Origin: Kribbella caucasensis | GTDB taxonomy: Bacteria > Actinomycetota > Actinomycetes > Propionibacteriales > Kribbellaceae | Direction of reading: 5' to 3' | NCBI RefSeq assembly: GCF_004361855.1 | Contig: NZ_SNWQ01000001.1 | Location: 791,961-855,960, forward strand | Length of the DNA: 64,000 bases | Shown: in pieces, positions 17,134 to 25,508 of the stretch | Numbering within the stretch: position 1 is the first letter of the stretch | How the letters are laid out: every line of letters begins with the position of its first letter | Translations under genes and position numbers: made by a program | Notes under the pieces: generated by a model | Seen by the model: the letters and a program-made list of their open reading frames with translations, nothing else | What the model was told of the DNA's origin: nothing | The model's database searches: none

Positions 17134-17188
17134 GGCTCTGCCGTGTGACCGCCGCGCCTGGGCGGTCACACGGCAGAGCCCTTTAACG
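17134..17188. terminator. Strong intrinsic terminator, 20-bp perfect stem
   Basis: Arms at 17134-17153 and 17161-17180 are perfectly complementary over 20 bp with a 7-nt loop (GCGCCTG). CTTTAACG follows on the plus strand, a short U-run. It closes the hairpin array and lies 12 bp beyond the end of the convergent MarR gene, so it may stop transcription from both sides. Confidence 0.8.
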
Positions 17189-17191
17189 TCT

Positions 17192-17581
17192 TCACCCGGC
17201 GAGGTTCTGAGCCATCCGCCGGAGTACGCCGATCGTCGCGACGTACTCCTCGTCGGAGACGCCGGATGTGACCCGCTCGCGCTGCGCCTGGACCTTCGTC
17301 GTCAGCGCCTCGAGCGCGGCCTGGCCCTCGTTCGTGCGGCGCTCGCCGTCGAGCCAGCCGCGCGCCACCAACGGGTCCGTGACCGCGGCCAGTTCGGCCG
17401 GATCGCCGGTCAGGAACGGCGCGAGGGTGCTCTCGATCGAGCCGGGACCGGCGGCCGCGTTCAGCGCCTGCCACTGGCGGCGGATCAACCCCTCCGCCGC
17501 GAGGACCTGCTCGAACGATGCCTCCAGCAGTCGGTCCACCTCCTTCAGCCACCACCCGATAGGCTTGTTGTCACCCGACAT
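17192..17581 (-). CDS. MarR-like winged-helix regulator
   Basis: 129 residues from ATG 17581. It matches the compact actinobacterial MarR-like group beginning MSGDNKPIGWWLKEVDRLLE, with a winged helix implied by GLIRRQWQALNAA, then DPLVARGWLDGERRTNEGQAAL as the wing and dimer helix. The HTH is less canonical than in its divergent neighbour. A near-palindrome (17577-17590) overlaps its start codon, which suggests autorepression or control by the neighbouring MarR. Target unknown. The frame extends 84 bases further upstream but would cross the divergent gene's start region. Confidence 0.7.
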   Translation of the reverse strand: MSGDNKPIGWWLKEVDRLLEASFEQVLAAEGLIRRQWQALNAAAGPGSIESTLAPFLTGDPAELAAVTDPLVARGWLDGERRTNEGQAALEALTTKVQAQRERVTSGVSDEEYVATIGVLRRMAQNLAG

Positions 17582-17590
17582 ATACATGTC
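17577..17590. promoter_or_regulatory. MarR-type operator between divergent MarR genes
   Basis: GACATATACATGTC pairs at 12 of 14 positions as a palindrome and lies over the start codon of the minus-strand MarR gene, 26 bp before the start of the plus-strand one. The short AT-rich patch (17577-17605) is the only one in the region and must hold both promoters. Confidence 0.45.
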
Positions 17591-17615
17591 AACGACCATA
17601 TATCTTGGAGTGGCT

Positions 17616-18047
17616 GTGGACAAGCCCGACCCGATGGCCGCGGTGGAGTCGGCGATGATCACCATCCGCCGCCGCCAGACCCGTCGTACGTTCGCCGTGC
17701 AGGCAGGCGGACCCGACCCGGTTCAAGAGGTACTCGACGCGATCGAGGCGGCGGAGCCCGATTTGCTCGGCGTCAACGGGGTGGCGGCGGCTCTCGGGGT
17801 GGACCAGCCGCGGGCGAGCAAGGTGGTCGCCGCAGCGGTGTCAGCAGGCTTGGTCCGACGTGAGGCCGACCAGCGGGACGGGCGTCGTACCACCCTGGTG
17901 CTGACCACGGACGGCCGTCGGCAGCTCGACTGGGTGCACACGTACCGCCGGGAGCGCTTCGCCGCCGCAATGAACGACTGGACCGCAGCCGAGCGTCAGA
18001 CCTTCGCCGACCTGCTGACCCGCTTCGTGACCGGCCTGGACCGTTAG
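17616..18047 (+). CDS. MarR-family transcriptional regulator
   Basis: 143 residues. Clear winged-helix core: LLGVNGVAAALGVDQPRASKVVAAAVSAGLVRREAD, then the wing QRDGRRTTLVLTTDGR with the conserved D-x-R-x3 pattern of MarR. The C-terminal helices end the dimerisation bundle. Start GTG 17616 follows TTGGAG by 5 nt; an alternative GTG lies at 17610. It is divergent from another MarR-like gene with 34 bp between them, so the pair probably controls its own expression. The sulfatase gene follows 76 bp downstream in the same direction and is a possible target. Confidence 0.82.
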   Translation: MDKPDPMAAVESAMITIRRRQTRRTFAVQAGGPDPVQEVLDAIEAAEPDLLGVNGVAAALGVDQPRASKVVAAAVSAGLVRREADQRDGRRTTLVLTTDGRRQLDWVHTYRRERFAAAMNDWTAAERQTFADLLTRFVTGLDR

Positions 18048-18123
18048 ATGTCCGCCTCAGGTCCCGTGACATCCACAGCAGCAATAAGCAAAGCCCGACG
18101 GTGAGGCTGGCAGACTCGGCGGC

Positions 18124-19515
18124 ATGCCTTCGCCCAACATCCTGCTGATTGTTTCGGACGACCACGGCTATGCCGACCGCAGTGCGCTCGGGATCCATTC
18201 TGACGTCCGGACGCCGGCGCTGGACCGGTTGGCAGCCGGCGGCGTGAGTTGCACGGACGCGTACGTGACGGCGCCGATCTGCAGCCCGTCGCGAGCGGCG
18301 ATCATCTCGGGCCGGTACCAGCAGCGGTGGGGTGGCCAGTGGTTCGACTCCGCCCGCTTCCCGCCGGACGACGTACCGACGATGGCCGAGGTACTGCGGG
18401 ACCAGGGCTACCGGACCGGGTACTTCGGCAAGGTCCACTACGGCAAGGAGTCTGTCGGGGACCGTGCCTGCCCGCCTCGACACCGGTTCGAGACGACCTT
18501 CTACGGGCTGGCCGGGCAGTCCATGGGACGGCTGAACTACCTGCACCACTCGGACCGGGCGGTCGAGGAGTACGGCGCCGAGGCCGCCCACTACATGGCG
18601 GTCCAGCCGATGCTGTCGGGCGACGAACCGGTCGAGCACGAGGGCTTCCTGTCCCCCGAACTCGGCCGCCGCGCGACCGAGTTCATCCAGGCCGACGACG
18701 ACCGGCCGTACATCTGCATGCTCGCGTTCAACGCCGTCCACAACTTCTGCTGGCAGCTCCCGGACGAAGAGCTCGCCAAGCGCGACCTTCCGGCGTACCG
18801 GGACTGGAAGCCGGACCTCGGCCGCCCGTACACCGAGTGGTACGACGACGTGATCGTGCCGAACCTCCCACACGGCCGGGACTACTACCTCGCCCAGCTG
18901 GAGTTGATGGACGCCGAGATCGGCAAGCTGCTCGACCTGCTCGACGAGACCGGTCAGGCCGACAACACCCTCGTCGTCTACACGACCGACAACGGCGGCT
19001 CGACCTGCAACTTCGCCGACAACACGCCGCTGCGCGGGACGAAGTACACGGTCTGGGACGGCGGGATCAGGGTGCCGATGCTCTGGCGCTGGCCCGGGCA
19101 GCTGCCGGCCGGGCGCGAGTCGGGCGTCCTGGCGAGCACGCTCGACCTGATGCCGACGCTGGTCGGTGTCGCAGGCGGCGAGTACGCCGGGGACGGGCTG
19201 GACCTGCTGCGCGCCCTCCGGGGTGAGACGGATGCCGCGCACTCGGCGCTGCACTGGGACCTCGGGTTCGAGTGGGCCGTGCGTGCGGGGGACTGGAAAC
19301 TGTCCTGGTTCGACGGGGAGGATCCGCACACCATCGAGCAGCGCGAGTACGAGCACGCGCCGATGGGGGACGGCTGGTTTCTCGCCGAACTGAGCACCGA
19401 TATCGGCGAACAGCACAACCGCCTCGCCGACAAGCCGGAGATCGCGGACCAACTGAAGACCCTGCACGCGAACTGGCGCACGGAGGTCGGTCTGGACCAG
19501 CCCGGTCCGGCCTAG
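18124..19515 (+). CDS. Sulfatase (formylglycine-dependent, arylsulfatase family)
   Basis: 463-residue hydrolase of sulfate esters. The modified cysteine is C53 in CSPSRAAIISGR, the C-x-P-x-R signature turned into formylglycine; metal ligands D12/D13 lie in IVSDDHG and a second set in TTDNGG near residue 288. No signal peptide is visible, so the enzyme is probably cytoplasmic. No formylglycine-generating enzyme gene is in the window, so it must be supplied elsewhere. CAGACT lies exactly 7 nt before the ATG (leaderless). The last four bases overlap the convergent NUDIX-GNAT gene. Substrate unknown (aryl or carbohydrate sulfate). Confidence 0.88.
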   Translation: MPSPNILLIVSDDHGYADRSALGIHSDVRTPALDRLAAGGVSCTDAYVTAPICSPSRAAIISGRYQQRWGGQWFDSARFPPDDVPTMAEVLRDQGYRTGYFGKVHYGKESVGDRACPPRHRFETTFYGLAGQSMGRLNYLHHSDRAVEEYGAEAAHYMAVQPMLSGDEPVEHEGFLSPELGRRATEFIQADDDRPYICMLAFNAVHNFCWQLPDEELAKRDLPAYRDWKPDLGRPYTEWYDDVIVPNLPHGRDYYLAQLELMDAEIGKLLDLLDETGQADNTLVVYTTDNGGSTCNFADNTPLRGTKYTVWDGGIRVPMLWRWPGQLPAGRESGVLASTLDLMPTLVGVAGGEYAGDGLDLLRALRGETDAAHSALHWDLGFEWAVRAGDWKLSWFDGEDPHTIEQREYEHAPMGDGWFLAELSTDIGEQHNRLADKPEIADQLKTLHANWRTEVGLDQPGPA

Positions 19516-20525
19516 CCGCGCCCTTTCACATAGACGGCGAACGGTGCGTCCGCGTGGACACCATCGAGGCCCTCGACCAGGCCCTCGGCGGTGATCTCAC
19601 CCGCGTACGTCATGGCGAGCCGCTCCATCACCGCGCGAGAGGCCGTGTTGTGGCGCTCGGTGAAGGCGATCACCTTGCTCACACCCAGCGTCTCGAAGGC
19701 GTAGTCGAGCCCGGCTGCGCCGATCTCGGCGGCGAGCCCACGGCCGCGGGCCGACGACAGCAACGTCCAGCCAACCTCGAGCCGGTCGGTCAGCCAATCG
19801 GCGCCCACCAACTCGGCGATAGCGGCCGTCGGCGGCGTGCCGGCCGCCATCCTCGACAACCCACCCCGACCGATCAACTCGCCGCCTGGCTCCCGGCTGT
19901 AGGCCATCCACTTGCCCGCCTGATCGCGTTCCCAGGCCGTCTGCATCGAGTCCGCGAACCGGGCCGCCTCGGCCGACGACCACGCACCGGCGAACCAATG
20001 CGCGACCCACGGATCCGCGTGCAAGGTCTCCAGGTCCGCTAGATGTCCGGTCAGGACCTCACCTGGACCGCTGACCGGTTCGAGCCGCAGCCGGTCGGTG
20101 AACCTGGTCCGCACCACGTGCGCCACGATGTCGCGCAAGCGCCGATCGCCGTCGGTCCGGTTCACCATCAGCAGCTCCAGGTCGTCCGGTCCGACCCACG
20201 CGCCCGCGTCGTGCTTACCGGCTTCGAGCCGGGGCCGACCCAGATCGCCATCCACCTCGATCACGAAGTCGAGCTCACGCCGGACCCGCCCCTCGTACTC
20301 CCATTCCCAGTCGGCCGCCGTCCACAGGATCTCCCGGACCTTCCACCCGGTCTCCTCCTCGACCTCCCGTGCGAGTGCCTGCTCCGGCGTCTCCCCCGGC
20401 TCCAGATGCCCGCCCACGATGTCCCAGATCCCCGGCAGCAACCGTCGTTCCAGTGTCCGCCGCTGTACATAAACCCGATGCCGCTCATCCCGGACCAACG
20501 CCCCAACACAGTCCACAGCCCGCAT
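19512..20525 (-). CDS. NUDIX hydrolase fused to GNAT acetyltransferase
   Basis: 337-residue two-domain protein. The Nudix box is complete at 39-60 (G-x5-E-x7-R-E-V-E-E-E-T-G), preceded by strands typical of MutT-like pyrophosphatases. From about 155 on a RimJ-like GNAT fold follows, with LLSSARGRGLAAEIGAA as acetyl-CoA loop and ERHNTASRAVMERL as its last helix. The fusion would join nucleotide or nucleoside-diphosphate clean-up with acetylation; the substrate is unknown. Start ATG 20525 has TAGGTT 7 nt upstream (leaderless); an in-frame TTG at 20534 is a weaker choice because it overlaps that box. Confidence 0.82.
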   Translation of the reverse strand: MRAVDCVGALVRDERHRVYVQRRTLERRLLPGIWDIVGGHLEPGETPEQALAREVEEETGWKVREILWTAADWEWEYEGRVRRELDFVIEVDGDLGRPRLEAGKHDAGAWVGPDDLELLMVNRTDGDRRLRDIVAHVVRTRFTDRLRLEPVSGPGEVLTGHLADLETLHADPWVAHWFAGAWSSAEAARFADSMQTAWERDQAGKWMAYSREPGGELIGRGGLSRMAAGTPPTAAIAELVGADWLTDRLEVGWTLLSSARGRGLAAEIGAAGLDYAFETLGVSKVIAFTERHNTASRAVMERLAMTYAGEITAEGLVEGLDGVHADAPFAVYVKGRG

Positions 20526-20647
20526 ATCAACCAACCTAGACCGCTCAACTGGCAGAGTGCTGAGCCGTGTCCACAGCCCGCACCAAGCCCCCGCAGTACG
20601 CCGTATTCGGCCCGCTGCCCTGAGCGCCGTCTGGCAAACTTCACCGT

Positions 20648-21523
20648 ATGCGTGCCGACCGAGCGATCCTGTTCAAGCTCGCGACCAGCGAACGCCTCGA
20701 GCACCTGGTCAAGGGATTCCCCGGCGGCGAGGCGAACGCCTACCGCGCCGCATCGCGGTACGTGGCCGGGCGCACCCGTGACGACGCCCTGCGGGTGACC
20801 GCCGACCAGCTCGCCAAGGGACACGGTGTCAGCCTCGACCTGTTCGGTGAACTGTCCACTGATCCAGCCGACGCTGCCCGGGTCGTCGACGATTACCTCG
20901 AACTGGCGCGGCTGATCCAGGAACCGCCTGCCGACGTCTGGCTGTCGGTCGACCTCTCGCACCTTGCCCTTGACGTCGACCCGGCCGGCTGTGCGGACCT
21001 GTTGGCCAGGTTGGTCCAGGCAATGCCCGAGGGTCGTCGGGTCCAGGTGGGCGCCGAGGACACCGGCCGGACCGACAAGGTTCTGCGCTGTGTCCTCGAC
21101 GTCGCTGGTCGCGGGCTGGCCGACCGACTCGGTGCGACCGTTCAGGCGAACCTGTTGCGCTCCCCGGACGATGCCGATGCGTTGACGGCTGCCGGCGTAC
21201 AGATCCGGTTGGTCAAGGGCGCGTACGTCGAGCCGAGCGGCGCGCATCCGTACGGCGAACCCACGGACGTCGCCTATCTCCAACTGGCCCATCGCCTGGC
21301 AGCCGGTGGGGCGCAGTGGTCCATGGCGACCCACGACGGCCGACTCCGCGAGGCAATCCTGCTCGCCCTCGGCCCGGTCCCGGTCGAGCAACTCCTGGGC
21401 GTCCGCCCCGAAACCCTCACCGACCTGACCGCACGAGGCATCCCAACCCGCGTCTACGTCCCCTACGGCCCCAACTGGTTCCGCTACTGGCTCCGCCGAG
21501 TAGCCGAATCCCGCGGCGCCTGA
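20648..21523 (+). CDS. Proline dehydrogenase (PutA N-terminal type, monofunctional)
   Basis: FAD enzyme that would oxidise L-proline to 1-pyrroline-5-carboxylate, 291 residues. Family motifs are RLVKGAYVE (K190), the TIM-barrel strands WLSVDLSHLALD and TVQANLL, and the C-terminal substrate-binding YGPNWFRYWLRRVAE (R283/R284, E287). It is a short stand-alone form as in Gram-positive bacteria. The partner 1-pyrroline-5-carboxylate dehydrogenase is not adjacent, so proline breakdown genes are split. CAAACT lies 7 nt before the ATG, suggesting a leaderless message. The upstream gap to the divergent NUDIX-GNAT gene is 122 bp. Confidence 0.85.
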   Translation: MRADRAILFKLATSERLEHLVKGFPGGEANAYRAASRYVAGRTRDDALRVTADQLAKGHGVSLDLFGELSTDPADAARVVDDYLELARLIQEPPADVWLSVDLSHLALDVDPAGCADLLARLVQAMPEGRRVQVGAEDTGRTDKVLRCVLDVAGRGLADRLGATVQANLLRSPDDADALTAAGVQIRLVKGAYVEPSGAHPYGEPTDVAYLQLAHRLAAGGAQWSMATHDGRLREAILLALGPVPVEQLLGVRPETLTDLTARGIPTRVYVPYGPNWFRYWLRRVAESRGA

Positions 21524-21564
21524 CACGCGGACGGGAGTAGACAGCGCCACCCCCGTGAGTGGCC

Positions 21565-23019
21565 CTAGCTTCCAGCTACTGGGTGTTCGGTGATTCGGTT
21601 GGGCATGAAGGCAACGGCGACCACCAGCAGGACGGCTGCGGCTGCGGCGCCGTAGTACACGTCGTGGATGGCGGGGGCGAGCACTTCGCCCGGCACCTTC
21701 TCCAAATCCGCGTGGGCGTCACCGAGTCGTGCAGCGACCACACCGTTCGCTACCGCGCCGAAGGCGGCGACGCCGACCGCACTGCCGACGGAGCGGGCGA
21801 ACATGTTGGCCCCGGTCACCACGCCGCGCGTCTGCCAGGCCACCGAGGACTGCGCGGCCACCACGCCCGGTGACGCGGAGAAGCCGAGTCCGAGGCCGAT
21901 GACGAAGCAGGCCGCGGCCAGGTGCAGTACGGAGCTACCTGAGTTGACCGTGAGCAGCAGCGCGGCTCCAAGTACGACGATCACCGAGCCGAACAGCATC
22001 GTCGTACGGAACCCGACTCGCAGATAGACCCGGCCGGCCAGCGACGCCGCGATCGGCCAACCCAGGGTCATCGCAGCCAACGCGAAGCCGGCGACGAGAG
22101 CCGACGTACCGAGCACTCCCTGCGCGAACAGCGGCACATACGTCGCCAGGCCGACCATCAGTACGCCGATCAGCAGCGCGGCCGAGTTCGCTGAGTTCAG
22201 TACCCGATGGCTGAGGACCCAGAGCGGCAGGATCGGTTCGGCGGCGCGGCGCTCGACCAGGACGAAGGCGGACAGCAGTACGACGGCCGCGGCCAGGATC
22301 GTGATGCTGACCGGCGAATCCCAGTCCCACATCACGCCGCCCTCGAGCAGGCCGAGTAGTAGCAACGAGCCGCCGACCGCGAGCAGGATCGCCCCGGCGT
22401 AGTCGATCTGGTGACTCGCCTGCCTGGTCACGTTCTCCTTGAACCGGCGCAGCAGCACCCACGCGGCGGCCAGTCCGAGGGGGATGTTCACGAAGAAGAT
22501 CCAGCGCCAGGAGATGTAGTCCGAGAACACGCCGCCGAGGGTCGGGCCGACGAAGGACGAGATCCCCCAGACGCTGGCGATGTAGCCCTGCACCTTGGCC
22601 CGCTCGGCGACGGTGTAGATGTCGCCGACGATGGTCATTCCGATCGGCTGGATAGCGCCCGCGCCGAGTCCCTGGATCAGCCGGAACGCGATCAGGGCAG
22701 GCATGTTCCAGGCGAACCCACACAGAATCGAGCCGAGCACGAACAACCCGACCCCGAGCAACATGATCGGCTTCCGCCCGCGCAGGTCGGCCAGCTTGCC
22801 GTAGATCGGCACCGAGATCGCCTGGGCCAGCAGGTAGATCGAGAACAGCCAGGGGAACTGGGTGAACCCGCCGAGATCCTCGACCACCGACGGCACCGCG
22901 GTCGCCAGGATCGTCGCGTCGATCGCGACCAGCCCGATGCTCAGCATCACCGCGAGCAGGATCGGCCCACGTTCCGACCGCAGCCCCACCCCGCCCCGGT
23001 CGATCCGCTCAGTAGTCAT
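21565..23019 (-). CDS. MFS drug exporter, DHA2 (14-TM) family
   Basis: 484-residue proton-driven exporter with about 14 hydrophobic segments. Typical DHA2 motifs: LDATILATAVP-like start (VAIDATILATAVPSV), GKLADLRGRKPIM (motif A between helices 2 and 3), and LIQGLGAGAIQPIGMTI (helix 4/5). Substrates are commonly drugs, dyes or secondary metabolites. It is a single gene, convergent with proline dehydrogenase (41-bp gap) and divergent from the NACHT gene. Upstream on its own strand is TAGGTT at 9 nt from the ATG. No regulator adjoins it. Confidence 0.88.
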   Translation of the reverse strand: MTTERIDRGGVGLRSERGPILLAVMLSIGLVAIDATILATAVPSVVEDLGGFTQFPWLFSIYLLAQAISVPIYGKLADLRGRKPIMLLGVGLFVLGSILCGFAWNMPALIAFRLIQGLGAGAIQPIGMTIVGDIYTVAERAKVQGYIASVWGISSFVGPTLGGVFSDYISWRWIFFVNIPLGLAAAWVLLRRFKENVTRQASHQIDYAGAILLAVGGSLLLLGLLEGGVMWDWDSPVSITILAAAVVLLSAFVLVERRAAEPILPLWVLSHRVLNSANSAALLIGVLMVGLATYVPLFAQGVLGTSALVAGFALAAMTLGWPIAASLAGRVYLRVGFRTTMLFGSVIVVLGAALLLTVNSGSSVLHLAAACFVIGLGLGFSASPGVVAAQSSVAWQTRGVVTGANMFARSVGSAVGVAAFGAVANGVVAARLGDAHADLEKVPGEVLAPAIHDVYYGAAAAAVLLVVAVAFMPNRITEHPVAGS

Positions 23020-23198
23020 GACAAAGGCAACCTAACCGAACAGACATCGATTCCACGACGCGCAAACCGCCAGCTGATATGCCGGGTGTACCTGCACCAC
23101 TCATCAACCTGTCGCACAACGGCTCCGTCCACCGTTGAGGGTGGGGCTGAGCGAGGTTACTGAGTGGTGGGGACACGGTTGGCCGGGCGGGTGGGCCG

Positions 23199-25508
23199 GT
23201 GCGCCGATACGCTCCGTGGGTGAGGATCCACGGCGTGCTCAGGGTCGTCGTGGTCGTGCTGGCGTTGTCGCTCACCGTCGTGTTGCTGCCGATCGCGATC
23301 AACATCGGCACGGGAGGCACGGCGCCCGCCTTTCTCGCGCCGTACGCCAAGTGGACGTGGCCTGCGATCGGGTTCCTCTGGCTGGCAGCGATCGTCACCG
23401 GCATCTGGGAGTTCCGCAGCCGCCGGACCGTCACCCACTCGGCCCGTTCGGCGGATCAGCCGCGCAACCGTCCGAACGCGCTCGCCCGCATCGACCGCCA
23501 CCTCGCCGACCGCTTCACCGGATCGCTCGCCGCCCGCACCCGCCTGGCGCTCGCCCTCGACGAGAGCCCGGACGCGGTCATCCGCCCATACGACCTGCTC
23601 GTCCAACCGCTGCACAGCACCGTCACCGAGATCCGCGAGGACGCCGACATCGCGGCCGCGTTCGACGATCTGCAGGACTCGATGCTGATTCTCGGCGCGC
23701 CCGGTTCCGGCAAGACCACGCTGCTGCTCGACCTCGCCCGTTCGCTCGCCGCCGAGGCGCACAACGACCCCGACCAGCCGATCCCCGTCCTGGTCGACCT
23801 GGCCGGCTGGGGTGGACCGGGGACGCCGCGGTCCGAGGACGACGACCCCGGCGACAGCGCACTGCTGGCCGGCTTCGTCCACTGGCTCCTAGGTCAACTC
23901 GCCAACCGCTACGGCATCCCCGCCCCGGTCGGCCGCGTCTGGCTCCGTCGCGGTCGCCTGGCCTTGCTCCTCGACGGCGTCGACGAGATCGCCGCGACCC
24001 ATCGCGACAAACTCGGCCCCGTCCTCGAGGAACTCCGCCGCCGCTACCTGATCGGCCAGCTCGCCGTCACCTGCCGGATCCACGACTACGAACGCCTCCC
24101 GCAACCCCTCAGCCTGTACGGCGCGGTCCGGATCCGCCCGCTGACCCGGCATCAGGTGCTCGACTACTTCGCCACCGTCGGCCACGAACTCGACGGCGCC
24201 CGGGTCGCGATCGAGCAGGACGACGACCTCTGGGACCTGGTCGACTCCCCGCTGATGCTGAACGTGCTGGCCCTCGCGTACCAGGGCCGCGACGCCGCGG
24301 AGATCGCGTCCGGCGCGGTCGAGGACCATCGGCGCGAACTGTTCGACATCTACATCTCCGAGGTGCTCTCCCGCTATCGCCCGGCCAGTCGCGAGTACGA
24401 CTCCCGAACGGCGGTCCGCTCCCTCTGGTGCCTCGCCTGGTGGACCCGGACCCGCGCCGGCGACCGCATCGCCGTACCCCGCTGGCTCACGCCGAACGGC
24501 TGGTACGGCCTGGTCCTGCCCGTCGTCGGCTACCTCGCGCACATGGTCTGCCTGCCCGCCCTCTTCGCCGGCCTCGTCGGCGGAGCCGCTCTCGCCACGA
24601 CAGCCCTGTACGGCGTACCGGCGGGGCTGGCCGTGGGAGCTTCGAGTCTGCTGCTGGTCCACATTCGTCCGAGGACGTGGCGAGTGTTTCGGGACGGGCC
24701 CGAGCAGCCACGGTTCCTGCTCACCGCGGCGATGGTGGGATGCGGGGTCGTCGCCGGTTTCCTGGCGATCCTCGCGGGCACCGGGGTGGTGGCGTTGCTC
24801 CCGACGTGGGGCGGTCTGGCGCTGGCGGCTGCCGCGATCGGTGCGTCGTACGGGTTCGAGCTGATGGTGTCGCACGGGAACCGGCGGCGGGCGTTGCTGC
24901 TCGGCGTACGGCTGACGGTGGTCACGGTGGCGACCTGGCTGGTGATAGACAACGCCGACGAGCCGCGCGTGTTCGTGGCCGGGTTGGTCGCTGGGCTGAT
25001 CGTCGCCCAGGGCATCCGTCTGGTGAAGGCGATGCCGATGGATCACCTGGTGTATCCGCACAGCGCGGACGAGCCCGACTCCGATTGGCGGCTGGGACGG
25101 ATGGACTATTGGGTGCTGGCCGGCATCGCGGTCGCGATCGTCGCGGCACTCGCGCTAGGTGCGAGTCTCGGATCACCCGAACCCGAGGCGGTCCTCGGCA
25201 TCTTCACCGGAACCGTGGCGGCCAAGGCCTGGCGTCGCCGTCCACCGCTCTTCGCGGGATCGCTGTCCCGCTTGCTGCACGGACTGCTGCTCCGCTGGAC
25301 CGGCTACCTGCCCTGGCGTCGCCGTGCATTCCTCCGCTACGCCGCCGATCGCTACGTCCTGTCCCGCACCGGCCCGGGTGAGTACGCGTTCATCCACCTG
25401 CTCGTCCGCGACCACCTAGCCGAATGCGACCCAGACGCCCTAGCCACAAAGGTCGACCGCCGAATCACCGAACGCCAAGCCCGCGAGCCCAGCCCGGCGA
25501 CTAACTAG
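23199..25508 (+). CDS. Membrane-anchored NACHT-family STAND NTPase
   Basis: 769 residues. Two membrane helices (about 13-35 and 55-72), a linker, then a NACHT ATPase: Walker A GAPGSGKTT (166-174) and Walker B LALLLDGVDEI (254-264) with the DGxDE form typical of NACHT. The C-terminal 330 residues hold several hydrophobic segments instead of the usual leucine-rich or WD repeats, ending in GEYAFIHLLVRDHLAE, a conserved tail of this family. Bacterial NACHT proteins include antiphage sensors; a membrane-embedded C-terminus could act as the sensor or effector. Start GTG 23199 is uncertain; GTG 23220 is also possible. The 3' end overlaps the convergent TetR gene by 8 bp. The immune role is inference only. 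Confidence 0.8.
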   Translation: MRRYAPWVRIHGVLRVVVVVLALSLTVVLLPIAINIGTGGTAPAFLAPYAKWTWPAIGFLWLAAIVTGIWEFRSRRTVTHSARSADQPRNRPNALARIDRHLADRFTGSLAARTRLALALDESPDAVIRPYDLLVQPLHSTVTEIREDADIAAAFDDLQDSMLILGAPGSGKTTLLLDLARSLAAEAHNDPDQPIPVLVDLAGWGGPGTPRSEDDDPGDSALLAGFVHWLLGQLANRYGIPAPVGRVWLRRGRLALLLDGVDEIAATHRDKLGPVLEELRRRYLIGQLAVTCRIHDYERLPQPLSLYGAVRIRPLTRHQVLDYFATVGHELDGARVAIEQDDDLWDLVDSPLMLNVLALAYQGRDAAEIASGAVEDHRRELFDIYISEVLSRYRPASREYDSRTAVRSLWCLAWWTRTRAGDRIAVPRWLTPNGWYGLVLPVVGYLAHMVCLPALFAGLVGGAALATTALYGVPAGLAVGASSLLLVHIRPRTWRVFRDGPEQPRFLLTAAMVGCGVVAGFLAILAGTGVVALLPTWGGLALAAAAIGASYGFELMVSHGNRRRALLLGVRLTVVTVATWLVIDNADEPRVFVAGLVAGLIVAQGIRLVKAMPMDHLVYPHSADEPDSDWRLGRMDYWVLAGIAVAIVAALALGASLGSPEPEAVLGIFTGTVAAKAWRRRPPLFAGSLSRLLHGLLLRWTGYLPWRRRAFLRYAADRYVLSRTGPGEYAFIHLLVRDHLAECDPDALATKVDRRITERQAREPSPATN

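Noticed and set aside
23020..23040. Iron box (IdeR/DmdR-type TTAGGTT) before the DHA2 exporter
   Set aside because: Only one half-site matches; the second half of the palindrome is absent and TAGGTT serves better as a -10 box.
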